Below the pieces are notes generated by a model that worked only from the letters and a program-made list of their open reading frames with translations, was not told the DNA's origin and ran no database searches. Shown here in pieces: positions 33,809 through 42,074 of a DNA stretch of 64,000 nucleotides. Position 1 is the first letter of the stretch. Each line of letters begins with the position of its first letter. The stretch spans positions 1-64,000 of the forward strand of contig CAYPGE010000001.1 in NCBI GenBank assembly GCA_964409865.1, read 5' to 3'. This stretch comes from Anammoximicrobium sp964409865 (lineage in GTDB: Bacteria > Planctomycetota > Planctomycetia > Pirellulales > Pirellulaceae). Both the position numbers and the translations under genes were made by a program.

Positions 33809-34315
33809 ATGAAAATCGCCGTCGGTTCCGTGGTCAAAGGATTTCAACTCAAAGAGGCCGTCAAATCGCACCTCCAGACGCTCGGGCACACCGTGCTGGA
33901 CGTCGGCTGCCATGACACCGGGCAGTTCTGCAAGTTCCCTTCGGTGGGCCAGCGGATCGCGCACGCGCTGAATTCCGGTCAAGCCGAACTGGCCGTGAAC
34001 TGCTGCGGCAGCGGAACGGGGGCGGCGATCTCGGCGGGCAAGTTCCGGGGCGTGTGCGCAGTGAGCTGTGAATCCGAGCAGACGGCTCGTCTGGCGCGCG
34101 TGGTGAACGACGCCAACTGTCTGTGCCTGGGCGAGGCCGCTGTGACGCCGGAGTTGGGCTGCCGCATGGCGGAGGCCTTCGTCAGCGCCCGCTTCTTGGA
34201 CGCGCCGGACGTTCCGGGCCCGGTCCGCGAGTTTTGGCGCGAAGCGCGGGACGAATTGATGGCCCGCGGCGCCGAGGCGGCCGCCCGCGAGTTGGAGTTC
34301 TTGCAGACGCCATGA
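33809..34315 (+). CDS. RpiB/LacAB-like isomerase with altered active site
   Basis: A 168-residue member of the ribose-5-phosphate isomerase B family. The enediolate-forming Cys66 is retained in NCCGSGTGAAISAGK, with Ser68 in place of Thr. In E. coli RpiB, Asp9-His10 and the ring-opening His99 bind substrate. Here the matching residues are Val8-Val9 and Val99 (ARVVNDANCL). This argues against ribose 5-phosphate and for an open-chain or non-phosphorylated aldose. In the sulfo-TK pathway a protein of this family interconverts sulfoerythrose and sulfoerythrulose, which fits the neighbouring transketolase. The next gene overlaps its stop (ATGA). Confidence 0.82.
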   Translation: MKIAVGSVVKGFQLKEAVKSHLQTLGHTVLDVGCHDTGQFCKFPSVGQRIAHALNSGQAELAVNCCGSGTGAAISAGKFRGVCAVSCESEQTARLARVVNDANCLCLGEAAVTPELGCRMAEAFVSARFLDAPDVPGPVREFWREARDELMARGAEAAARELEFLQTP

Positions 34316-35049
34316 CGGAGTACCTTGCCTTCGCCCTGATCGCCAGCCTGGGGATGTTGGTCCAGTCCACGGTGGGCTTTGCCGGTTCGCTGCTGGCCGT
34401 GCCGCTGTTCTCCCTGCTGATGTCGCCGCGCGACGCCGTGCCCGGCTATGCCTTCCTGATGCTGGCGGTCAATAGCTTCGTAGTCTTTGAAGGGCGGCGC
34501 CACATCGCTTGGCGGTCGGTGCGGGGGCTGTTACTCGGCGGACTGCCCGGCGTGCCCATTGGCGCGCTGGCCCTGAAGCACTTGCCGGTCAGCGTCATCG
34601 GCGCCGCCATTAGCATCGTGACGCTGCTGTTTGGACTCCTGTTTCTGGCTCGCGTGCGGATCCGGTTTCCGACGCATCCATTCACCGAGCCGTTGATCGG
34701 TCTGCTGAGCGGGATGTTGGGGGGCAGCATCTCCGAGTCCGGCCCGCCCGTGGTCGTGTACGGCTTGTCGCGCCAGTGGCCCAAGGACGTGTTTCGGAGT
34801 TCCCTGCTGGCCTACTTTCTGTGCCTGTCCGTTACCGCCGCATCGAGCTACGTCGCGCTGGGCATGGTGACGGGCCGCATGCTCCTGCTGGCGGCCGCTG
34901 CGCTCCTGCCCGCGCTCGCGGCAGCGCGGCTGGGCGTGCTGGTCAAAGAACGCATCAACGAGCGTGCCTTTCGCCTGACCGTGCTGGCGATCATCCTCGT
35001 GGTCAGCATCAGCGGATTGCTGAAGCACGTCTTCATAAGCTCTCCATGA
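34312..35049 (+). CDS. TSUP-family permease (TauE/SafE sulfonate exporter-like)
   Basis: A 245-residue membrane protein with seven to eight helices and the internal duplication of the TSUP family: STVGFAGSLLAVPLFSL near residue 20 and GMLGGSISESGPPVVVY near 130. Family members export sulfite, sulfoacetate, isethionate or other organosulfonates. Translation is coupled to the isomerase gene through an ATGA overlap, so the exported compound is probably the end product of the same pathway. This is a main reason to suspect sulfonate metabolism here. The 3' end overlaps the convergent zinc-ribbon gene by 17 bp. Confidence 0.85.
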   Translation: MTEYLAFALIASLGMLVQSTVGFAGSLLAVPLFSLLMSPRDAVPGYAFLMLAVNSFVVFEGRRHIAWRSVRGLLLGGLPGVPIGALALKHLPVSVIGAAISIVTLLFGLLFLARVRIRFPTHPFTEPLIGLLSGMLGGSISESGPPVVVYGLSRQWPKDVFRSSLLAYFLCLSVTAASSYVALGMVTGRMLLLAAAALLPALAAARLGVLVKERINERAFRLTVLAIILVVSISGLLKHVFISSP

Positions 35050-35398
35050 TGCGCGACACGGACCAATTCACGATCAGCCAGAAGCCCCAGAACAGCAGGG
35101 CGGTATACAGCGTGACGATCACGCTGAGCACGATTTTCCAGGCCGGCGAGAAGCCGCGGCTGATCCACAGCAGCGGCAAGCCAAGGATGGCGGTTACGAG
35201 AAACAACAGGGCCAGGATGAACCAGGGACGATCCAGAAGGGATTGCCCGCCGTCTGCCGGACCGGCCGCCTGAGCCGACTTGGCCGCGGCGGCCGTCTTG
35301 GGGGCGCCGCAACGTCGGCAGACGCCGGCCAACGGCGGCAGTTCAGCGCCACAAGCAGAGCAGACGACCGTCGCAACAGGTTCCGAATCGGTGCTCAA
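35033..35398 (-). CDS. zinc-ribbon membrane protein
   Basis: A 121-residue protein with an N-terminal zinc ribbon (CSACG and CRRCG, about residues 13-31), an Ala/Lys-rich linker, and two membrane helices filling the C-terminal half. It resembles the many small zinc-ribbon membrane proteins of planctomycetes. No function is known. It overlaps the 3' end of the TSUP gene on the opposite strand by 17 bp. Confidence 0.7.
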   Translation of the reverse strand: MSTDSEPVATVVCSACGAELPPLAGVCRRCGAPKTAAAAKSAQAAGPADGGQSLLDRPWFILALLFLVTAILGLPLLWISRGFSPAWKIVLSVIVTLYTALLFWGFWLIVNWSVSRIMESL

Positions 35399-35520
35399 AT
35401 CAGCAGTTCCTTTCCCATGCCCTTGGCGAGGCTTCTCGCGACGAGGGTCAGACGGTACACTGGGGGAACGAGGAAGGATTGTATTCGGTTTTCATGGTCA
35501 TCGGCAACAGGCGGTCATCT

Positions 35521-36990
35521 ATGAGGCAGGGCTGGTTTCTCTGGCGAATTCTGGGATTGGCGGCAATGTCGCTGGCCGTCTGTGGTTGTCCCGGCACCTC
35601 GCCGCCTGCGGCGAATCCGGAGTCTGTGCCGGGGCCTGCCGTGCCACTGCGGTTGGTGGTCGTGGACGATCCTGGTCTGGCCGAAGCCGTCCAACGTCAG
35701 TGGCAGGCGCGTGCGGAAGGCGAATTGCAGGTCCGCCAGGCAAGGACCGAGGAGATCTGCGATCCGCGCCGCAAACGACTGGCGGCGGACGCGGTGATCT
35801 ATCCCAGTGGATTGATCGGCGAATTGGCGGAACGCGGCTGGCTTATGCCGCTGTCCGACGACGCGCTCCGTTCGTCCGAGTTCGCACGGCGGGACATTTT
35901 CGACCATCTGCGGCAGCACGAGATGATGTGGGGTGAGGAAACTTACGCCGTGCCGCTCGGGTCGCCGCCGCTGACGCTGGTCTACCGTCCAGACCTGTTC
36001 GAGAAGCTTGGCGTGCAGCCTCCCGAAACCTGGCAACAATACACCGCGCTGTGCGAGCGGCTGGTCAAGTCCCGTGACGTGCTGCGGGAGTCCTCGCAAA
36101 GTGCAGACGCTTGGCACGCCGTATCCGAGCCTCTGGGGCCGGGGTGGGCGAGCCAAATTCTGCTGGCCCGCGCGGCGGCTTACGCCCGCCACCGCAGTTA
36201 CTTTGCTTCGCTGTTCGACCTGGATTCCATGCAGCCCCTGATCGCTTCGCCGCCGTTTGTCAGGGCTCTGGAAGAACTGGTTTCCGCCGCCAAGTTCGGC
36301 TCGCCGAAGGCCGGGGAGCATTCGCCAGCGGATGTCTGGAAACTGCTGCGGTCCGGCCAGTGCGTGATGGGCTTGACGTGGCCCAGCAACGCCGATAGGC
36401 GGATGGCCGCCCAGGCCACCGACTCGACGAACCCTGTTCTGCTGGCCGCCGCCGAACTTCCCGGATCCGCCGAGGTCTACAATCTCGGCGACGCGGTCTG
36501 GCAGCCTCGCGAGTCGTCGGAGGACCGGCACGTGACGCTGCTAGGCGCTGCGGGCCGTCTCGGGTCGGTCGTCAAGGGGACCAACCGCTCGTCGACCGCG
36601 ATGAGTCTGCTCGTGCGACTGTCCAGCACGGCGTGGAGCCGAGACATCTCGCCGCGCAGTCCGGCGACAACGCTCTATCGCACCAGCCAACTGCCGGCCG
36701 TGAAAGCTTGGGTCGGCGACAGTTTTTCTGCCGACGCCGCAACCGCCTACGGGGAACTGGTTCAGCAGGGCTATCGCCGGCAGCTGTCACTCGATTCGGT
36801 GCGGCTGCCAGGACGAAACCGGTACTTGGCGGCATTGGACGAGGCCGTACAAGCGGCGGTACGCGGCGACCGTCCTCCCGCCGACTGCCTGGCGGCGGCG
36901 GCAGACGGCTGGCGCAAGGTCACCCAAGAATTGGGGATCGACAATCAACGCCGGGCCTACTGGCGAAGCCTGGGAAAAAGTCCGCCGTGA
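35521..36990 (+). CDS. extracellular solute-binding lipoprotein
   Basis: A 489-residue lipoprotein with a type II signal peptide: hydrophobic helix then LAVCGC, where the first Cys may be lipidated. The mature part resembles family 1 ABC solute-binding proteins (YAVPLGSPPLTLVYRPDLFEKLG near residue 150 and a WPSNADRR segment). No ABC permease or ATPase genes are adjacent, so it either works with a distant transporter or has another sensing role. The start at 35521 is the shortest that leaves a normal signal peptide; an ATG at 35494 in frame is possible. The ribosome site is weak at both. Confidence 0.72.
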   Translation: MRQGWFLWRILGLAAMSLAVCGCPGTSPPAANPESVPGPAVPLRLVVVDDPGLAEAVQRQWQARAEGELQVRQARTEEICDPRRKRLAADAVIYPSGLIGELAERGWLMPLSDDALRSSEFARRDIFDHLRQHEMMWGEETYAVPLGSPPLTLVYRPDLFEKLGVQPPETWQQYTALCERLVKSRDVLRESSQSADAWHAVSEPLGPGWASQILLARAAAYARHRSYFASLFDLDSMQPLIASPPFVRALEELVSAAKFGSPKAGEHSPADVWKLLRSGQCVMGLTWPSNADRRMAAQATDSTNPVLLAAAELPGSAEVYNLGDAVWQPRESSEDRHVTLLGAAGRLGSVVKGTNRSSTAMSLLVRLSSTAWSRDISPRSPATTLYRTSQLPAVKAWVGDSFSADAATAYGELVQQGYRRQLSLDSVRLPGRNRYLAALDEAVQAAVRGDRPPADCLAAAADGWRKVTQELGIDNQRRAYWRSLGKSPP

Positions 36991-37087
36991 GCCGGTCGTT
37001 GCCGGAAAGTCCCGGCTGGTGTCCTAGACAACGCCGCGACTCCCGGATACAATTTCGCCGCTCGGTCGGTAAATTCCCGACCAGGTT

Positions 37088-37160
37088 GGGGGCGTAGCTC
37101 AATTGGGAGAGCGCAGCGTTCGCAATGCTGAGGTCGAGGGTTCGACTCCCTTCGCCTCCA
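37088..37160 (+). tRNA. tRNA-Ala (anticodon CGC)
   Basis: A complete cloverleaf of 73 nt. The acceptor GGGGGCG pairs with CGCCTCC and includes the G3-U70 wobble that identifies tRNA-Ala. The D stem is GCTC/GAGC. The anticodon stem CAGCG/TGCTG closes loop TTCGCAA with anticodon CGC. The T arm is GAGGG-TTCGACT-CCCTT. The discriminator base is A, and the CCA end is not encoded. Confidence 0.95.
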
Positions 37161-37543
37161 CTCAGCTGTAAGTCAAGCCGAATTCACAACTTACGATCAC
37201 CAGCCAACGTTCGGCAGGGCGACCTTTGCCTGAATCCGGCGCGATGAGTAGGCCGACTCTTTCACCGCCGACTTGACGCGTTTCGGCTGGAACTTCTTCC
37301 CGGCTGGCCTGGCCGGTTTCTTCTGCCCGGCCCTGAATTCCTCCAGGCACAGGGACTTGTCGCCGTCCGTGTCCATCCCCTGCACGCCTGTTCGGCTTGC
37401 TCGACTTGTCAGGGCGTCTTCCTTGCGCCCTTCTAGTTCATCGTGGCCGATCGCAAGAATTCCGGTCACAGTCGCGGCGGGTGTCAGTACTAGAAAACAG
37501 AGAAATCGGCCCAGTCACCCCAAGTTCAACAAGGAGAAATGTC
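37161..37543. other. gene-poor region with EF-hand remnant
   Basis: A stretch of about 380 bp between the tRNA and the proline-repeat gene. The minus strand encodes a short EF-hand-like fragment (listed separately). The last 20 bp hold the AAGGAG ribosome site of the next gene. No other feature is seen. Confidence 0.5.
37197..37469 (-). pseudogene. possible EF-hand protein remnant
   Basis: An open frame of up to 90 codons contains one canonical EF-hand loop, DTDGDKSLCLEE (acidic residues at loop positions 1, 3, 5 and 12), then a Lys-rich tail. Planctomycete EF-hand proteins usually have several loops and a signal peptide; neither is present. It may be a decayed fragment or a small real calcium-binding protein. 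Confidence 0.35.
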
Positions 37544-38170
37544 ATGAAAAAGTCCCGTTGGCTCACCCTGGTGGCCTGCAGCTTAGCAGCCGTGATTGCG
37601 GTGTTGGCGACCTGCACGCCGAGTAACGCTGCCGCACCGCCTCCTTGGCCGCCTCACCCGCTGCCGTTTCCGAAACCTCACCCGCTGCCATTTCCGAAAC
37701 CTCATCCGCTGCCGTTTCCGAAACCTCACCCGCTGCCGTTTCCGAAACCTCATCCGCTGCCGTTTCCGAAACCTCATCCGCTGCCGTTTCCGCTGCCGTA
37801 CCGGCCTGTCTTCCGCCCGATAGTGGTCATGCCCGCGCCCGCGTATCCGGTGGTGTCCGAGTCGCCCGTCACGGCGTATACCCCAGCGCCAATCAACCCC
37901 GCCCCGGCGATCGTCCTGGTTGCCGTGCTGAACCCGGAGGACACCGGTGCGACGCTGACCTTCACCATTGCCGGCAAGCGGTATGAACTGTCTCCGGGCA
38001 TGCGGCAGGATTTCCAGGTGCTGGGAACACGGACTATCGAGTTCGACCGCGGCGAATCGTTCGGCACGGCCACCTACCGGCTGTCGGAGGGCCTGTACAC
38101 GTTCAAAGCCACCGACGAAGGCTGGGATTTGGAACGGTTGCCCTATCAGCCACCCCCGGACAGCCAGTAG
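37544..38170 (+). CDS. exported proline-repeat protein (HPLPFPKP repeats)
   Basis: A 208-residue secreted protein with a signal peptide (about 1-30). Residues 38-85 are six tandem octapeptides HPLPFPKP (the last HPLPFPLP), encoded by six 24-bp units at 37655-37798. A Pro-rich linker and a C-terminal beta domain of about 70 residues follow (ATLTFTIAGKRYEL, LSPGMRQDF, EGLYTFKATDEGW), which is also found in other planctomycete proteins. The repeat would form an extended polyproline-type rod, placing the C-terminal domain away from the membrane. The start has AAGGAG upstream. Function unknown. Confidence 0.75.
   Translation: MKKSRWLTLVACSLAAVIAVLATCTPSNAAAPPPWPPHPLPFPKPHPLPFPKPHPLPFPKPHPLPFPKPHPLPFPKPHPLPFPLPYRPVFRPIVVMPAPAYPVVSESPVTAYTPAPINPAPAIVLVAVLNPEDTGATLTFTIAGKRYELSPGMRQDFQVLGTRTIEFDRGESFGTATYRLSEGLYTFKATDEGWDLERLPYQPPPDSQ
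37655..37798 (+). repeat. six 24-bp tandem repeats inside the proline-repeat gene
   Basis: Units differ mainly at CAC/CAT and CCG/CCA third positions, so the peptide is conserved while the DNA has drifted slightly. The tract is free of stops in several other frames. Confidence 0.9.
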
Positions 38171-38454
38171 CACACGCGACCGTCAGCAGTCGTCACACGA
38201 ATCACAAACACCATCCCCTGCCGATGCTGATCGTCAGGGGTCTTTCTTTGCGCTGTGCGTCCCGTACAAGTCGGCTCGTATCGGTAAGGGAGTTTCCTGG
38301 CCATCCCAATGCATGGTTGCCATGCGGACGCAAAAGTTGTATCTTGCTGATAGCGATTCTGGCGGGCGAGACCGTTCCCGCCGGGGTGCGTTCTTTCGGT
38401 CGCCGGACGGTTCCATTTCTCCCTCTGCACCACTCTGTGAAAAGGAGGATCGTC

Positions 38455-38925
38455 ATGCCCGTCAAGAAGCTCAAGGAGTTCCTCGACAGCAATCGAGTGA
38501 AGTACGTCACGATCAGCCATTCGGCTGCGTACACGGCCCAGGAAATTGCGGCTTCGGCGCATGTTCCGGGCAAAGAACTGGCGAAGACGGTGATGGTCAA
38601 AATCGACGGCAAAATGGCGATGGCGGTCTTGCCCGCCTCGTTCAAGGTTGATCTGGAGCACCTGAAGGACGCCGCCGGCGCGGAGCACGTGGAACTGGCC
38701 AGCGAACGGGAGTTCCGGGACATGTTCCCGGGTTGCGAGACCGGTGGCATGCCGCCGTTCGGCAATCTGTACGGCATGGACGTCTACGTCTCCGCGAAAC
38801 TGGCCGAGGATGCGGAGATCGTCTTTAACGCCGGCTCGCACACCGAATTGGTCAGGATGCCGTACAAGGATTTTGACCGGCTGGTCAAGCCGAAGGTGAT
38901 CCACTTCGCCGCGGGCAAGGAATGA
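38455..38925 (+). CDS. YbaK/EbsC-type aminoacyl-tRNA deacylase domain protein
   Basis: A 156-residue protein of the YbaK/ProRS-associated editing domain. KELAKTVMVKIDG near residue 40 contains the conserved Lys, and GGMPPFGNLYG near 100 matches the GxxPP(F/L)G loop. Members deacylate mischarged tRNA such as Cys-tRNA(Pro) or Ala-tRNA(Pro). The start has the perfect site AAAGGAGG. The next gene begins within its stop codon (ATGA), giving a three-gene run with an SDR and a CPBP protease. Upstream (38171-38454) no gene is visible. Confidence 0.82.
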   Translation: MPVKKLKEFLDSNRVKYVTISHSAAYTAQEIAASAHVPGKELAKTVMVKIDGKMAMAVLPASFKVDLEHLKDAAGAEHVELASEREFRDMFPGCETGGMPPFGNLYGMDVYVSAKLAEDAEIVFNAGSHTELVRMPYKDFDRLVKPKVIHFAAGKE

Positions 38926-39983
38926 CTGTGTCCCATTCCATGCAACCAGGCGAAAAGATCTTCGTGACTGGCGCCACCGGATTCATCGGCGCGCGCCTGG
39001 TCGAGGCGCTGACCGAGCGGGGTCTGCGCGTCCGGGCACTCAGCCGCCGCGACCGCGTCGAGCCGCCTCCGGGCTTCGATCGCAGCCGTCCGGGACCGCT
39101 GGAAAATGAACTTGTGGAATTGATTCGCGGCGACATGACGGATCGGGATTCCCTGCTCCGCGGGATGGAAGGCTGCCGTCGGGTCTTTCATCTGGCTGCC
39201 TATGCCAAGAACTGGGCGCCGGATTCGAACACGTTCCACCGCATGAACGTCGAAGGCATGCGAAACGTCTTCGACGCCGCACGCCAACAGGGCGTGACGC
39301 GCGTCGTGTGGACGAGCAGCATCGTCACCTTCGGGCCCACGCCGGCGGGCGTGGTGGGCGACGAAACGATGCCGCGCATGACGCCGGCGTATTTGACCGA
39401 ATACGAAGAAACCAAGGCGATCGCGGAACAGGAAGCGTTGCGCCAAGCCGCGGAGGGCTTTCCTGTCGTGATCGTCAACCCGACGCGGGTCTATGGGCCG
39501 GGCCATCTGACCGAGGGCAACTCGTTGGCGCGGCTGATCGACGACTACGACCGGGGCCGCGTTCCGGTGCTGCTGAACCGCGGCGTCAATGTGGGCAACT
39601 ACGTCCTGGTGGACGACGTCGTGCAGGGGCACTTGCTGGCCATGGAGCGCGGCCGCATCGGCGAACGTTACATCTTGGGCGGCGAAAACGCCACTTTGAA
39701 GGAGTTCTTCCGCACGATCGACCGGGTGAGCGGCAAGCGGCATCTCCAGATCCCCATGCTGCACATCACACCGCTGGTGTTCGCGTGGCTGCAGAAGAAG
39801 CGAGCGGAGTGGTTCGGCGTCCATCCCACCATCACCCCCGGCTGGGTCCGGACGTTCCTTGTCGACTGGGCGTACCGCTGTGACAAGGCAGTCCGGGAGT
39901 TGGGATACCGCCCGACGCCGCTGGAGGAAGGCGTTCGCATCACCTACGAGTGGCTGCAGCGTTTGCGGAAGGAGCCGGCATGA
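38922..39983 (+). CDS. NAD-dependent epimerase/dehydratase (extended SDR)
   Basis: A 353-residue extended short-chain dehydrogenase. TGATGFIGARL near residue 15 binds the cofactor, and Tyr and Lys in the YEETK segment near 166 form the catalytic pair. NPTRVYGPGHLTEGN follows as in dihydroflavonol-4-reductase-like and sugar epimerase members. The start overlaps the YbaK-like stop, and its own stop overlaps the start of the CPBP gene, so the three are translationally coupled. The substrate is unknown. Confidence 0.85.
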   Translation: MTVSHSMQPGEKIFVTGATGFIGARLVEALTERGLRVRALSRRDRVEPPPGFDRSRPGPLENELVELIRGDMTDRDSLLRGMEGCRRVFHLAAYAKNWAPDSNTFHRMNVEGMRNVFDAARQQGVTRVVWTSSIVTFGPTPAGVVGDETMPRMTPAYLTEYEETKAIAEQEALRQAAEGFPVVIVNPTRVYGPGHLTEGNSLARLIDDYDRGRVPVLLNRGVNVGNYVLVDDVVQGHLLAMERGRIGERYILGGENATLKEFFRTIDRVSGKRHLQIPMLHITPLVFAWLQKKRAEWFGVHPTITPGWVRTFLVDWAYRCDKAVRELGYRPTPLEEGVRITYEWLQRLRKEPA

Positions 39984-40690
39984 AGTTGCTTCGACCTATG
40001 TTCGACGTCTTCCGTGGAACACAACGGAAGCCGACCTTGATTTTACTCAGTTCGTCCGTGCTGATGCTGGTGTGGAAGTACTACGGCGCGCCGGAGTTCG
40101 TGGCCGGGCAATGGGGGGACGCTGCCAGCGATGGTCTCGTGGCCGGCGCTGTGGTCAGCTTCCTGGGCTGCTTTTTGCTGCTGGGCTTGCTGCCTGCGCT
40201 GATGGTCAAGCTGGTGTTCCGCGAGTGTCTGCGCGACTACGGCGTAGGGCTGGGCATTCCCCTTCTTACTGGGCGAACGTTGGCGCTGCTGGCCCCCGTC
40301 TTTCTGCTGGCCGCCTACGGAGCCTCGACAGACCCGCAGATCCTGGCCAAGTTCCCGATCAACCCGCGAGCCGGCACATCGGCGGCGATGTTCGCCCTGC
40401 ACGCATCGACCTATTTCCTGTTCTATGTCGGCTGGGAGTTCCACTTTCGCGGCTTCCTGCTGTTTGGGTTGCGTTCCTCGCTCGGGGATGTGAACGCGGT
40501 CCTGATTCAGACGATGGCGTCGGCCCTGCTGCACATCGGCGGCCCCGCGTCAGAGACGTTCGGCGCGATCCTCGCCGGACTGCTCTGGGGAGCCTTGGCG
40601 CTGCGCACGCAATCCTTGTTGTCCGGACTGGGGCAGCACTACCTGCTGGGGATCGCCTTGGACGCGTTTATCTGTTTTGGCCGGGATTGA
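39980..40690 (+). CDS. CPBP-family intramembrane protease-like protein
   Basis: A 236-residue membrane protein with six to seven helices. The motif WEFHFRGFLLFGL near residue 156 corresponds to the EExxxR motif, with Phe in place of the second Glu. LLHIGGP and the final GLLWGALALR helix carry the remaining conserved His and polar residues. CPBP proteins include prenyl protease Rce1-like enzymes. The substitution leaves activity uncertain. It is translationally coupled to the SDR gene. Confidence 0.75.
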   Translation: MKLLRPMFDVFRGTQRKPTLILLSSSVLMLVWKYYGAPEFVAGQWGDAASDGLVAGAVVSFLGCFLLLGLLPALMVKLVFRECLRDYGVGLGIPLLTGRTLALLAPVFLLAAYGASTDPQILAKFPINPRAGTSAAMFALHASTYFLFYVGWEFHFRGFLLFGLRSSLGDVNAVLIQTMASALLHIGGPASETFGAILAGLLWGALALRTQSLLSGLGQHYLLGIALDAFICFGRD

Positions 40691-40722
40691 GCGCGCCTCG
40701 AACGTCGCCAAAGGAGACGCAC

Positions 40723-41850
40723 ATGTTAACGCCAGAAACGCGGAATCGCGACTTCCCCTCTTTGCCAGGCATGACCTATTTGAATACGGCTGCGGAGGGC
40801 ATTCCCCCGCTGTGCGTGCGGGACGCGTTGTGGCAGTACTACGCGGACAAGCAGGCCGGCATGGACGGCCGCGAGCCGCATTTCCGCCAGTTGGACGCGG
40901 CGAAGGAACTCGTGGCCGAGTTCTATGGATTGACGGCCAACGAGGTCGCCGTCTGTTCGTGCTCGTCCGAGGCGTACAACCTGGCGGCTCTGGCGCTGCA
41001 GCTCCAGCCCGGCGACGAAGTGGTCGTCAACGATCTCGACTTTCCCGCCGGCGTCACGCCCTGGCTGCAGCCGAGTTGCCGAGCCACGGTGCGGGTGTGG
41101 CGGTCGGTGCAAGGGGCGTTGCGCGTGGACGACCTGATCCCGTTGCTTTCGCCGCGGACCCGGTTGGTGACGACCTCGCTGGTCAGCTTCTACAACGGCT
41201 TTGTCTTGCCGCTGGCTGAAACGATCCTGACGATTCGCCGCCATTCTCCTGCCCTGGTGGCCGTGGACGTGACGCAGGCTTTCGGACGCATGCCGTTGGA
41301 TCTGCCCGATGTCGATTTGATCGTGAGCAGCAGCCACAAGTGGATCTTGGCCACGCACGGCGGAGGCCTGGTCGGTGTGCCGCAGCGGGTCGCGGATCGC
41401 TGGACCGTTCCGGCGGGCGGCTGGTTTCACTTGCAGGATGCGTTCGGAGCCGACCGATTCGAACGCGCGGTCAGCCAGCCGGGAGCGGCGAGTTTCGCCG
41501 TCGGCATGCCGAATTTCGCGGCCGTCTACGCGATCCGGGCGGCCTTGGAGTACCTGCGCGGCGTCGGCGTCGCGCAGATTCACGCTGCGGCCCAGCCGTT
41601 GGCCGAGGAGTGCCACCGTGAACTGCGGTCACTCCCCCTCGAAATGTTGACGCCGCCCAATGGACCGATCGCGGGAATCCTGGCTTTCCGTCATCCCAAG
41701 GCGGCCGAGATTCATCAGTACCTGCACCAGCGGAACATCCACGTCATGTCCCACGCCGGGCGACTGCGCGTCGCCATTCACGGATACAACACCGCCGGCG
41801 ACGTGGAGACGCTGCTCCGCGAACTGCGATCGGCACTGCGGCAGGTCTGA
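40723..41850 (+). CDS. class V aminotransferase-fold protein (cysteine desulfurase-like)
   Basis: A 375-residue PLP enzyme. YLNTAAEG begins the fold, and VNDLDFPAGVTPW and VDVTQAFG carry PLP contacts. The Schiff-base Lys is in SSSHKWILATHGGG near residue 206. The length and order match the SufS/isopenicillin-N epimerase-like subgroup, but no partner sulfur-transfer gene is nearby, so it may act as an epimerase or aminotransferase instead. The start at 40723 has AAAGGAG. It follows the CPBP gene after 32 bp. Confidence 0.85.
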   Translation: MLTPETRNRDFPSLPGMTYLNTAAEGIPPLCVRDALWQYYADKQAGMDGREPHFRQLDAAKELVAEFYGLTANEVAVCSCSSEAYNLAALALQLQPGDEVVVNDLDFPAGVTPWLQPSCRATVRVWRSVQGALRVDDLIPLLSPRTRLVTTSLVSFYNGFVLPLAETILTIRRHSPALVAVDVTQAFGRMPLDLPDVDLIVSSSHKWILATHGGGLVGVPQRVADRWTVPAGGWFHLQDAFGADRFERAVSQPGAASFAVGMPNFAAVYAIRAALEYLRGVGVAQIHAAAQPLAEECHRELRSLPLEMLTPPNGPIAGILAFRHPKAAEIHQYLHQRNIHVMSHAGRLRVAIHGYNTAGDVETLLRELRSALRQV

Positions 41851-42074
41851 TGGCAAGCGTTCGTGTCCAAGGAAGCAAGTGCTCAGGCGGACCGGAAAAC
41901 GCATGGGCTCCTCTGCAAATCATGGTCCCACCTTCGACCTCGCCGTTTAGTTCGCCTGCGAGCACGCACGATGAAGGGATGAGGGGCGATTGACACGGCC
42001 CCGTCTGGCAGCAAGACTCACTCAGGCCGGGCTACCGTCGTGGAGCGCTGATGGTCTTTCCAGGGGAGGGAGCG

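Noticed and set aside
33809..34315. Ordinary ribose-5-phosphate isomerase B
   Set aside because: Family membership is clear, but three substrate residues are missing, so the name would imply an unsupported reaction.
35521..36990. ABC importer operon
   Set aside because: Only the binding lipoprotein is present; no permease or ATPase gene lies within several kilobases.
37583..38173. Minus-strand frame with Arg/Lys-rich repeats across the octapeptide region
   Set aside because: A by-product of the 24-bp repeat; no ribosome site, and the plus-strand product has a signal peptide.
40723..41850. Cysteine desulfurase of an iron-sulfur cluster operon
   Set aside because: No sufB, sufC, sufD or scaffold gene is adjacent and the context is SDR and CPBP genes, so only the fold is stated.
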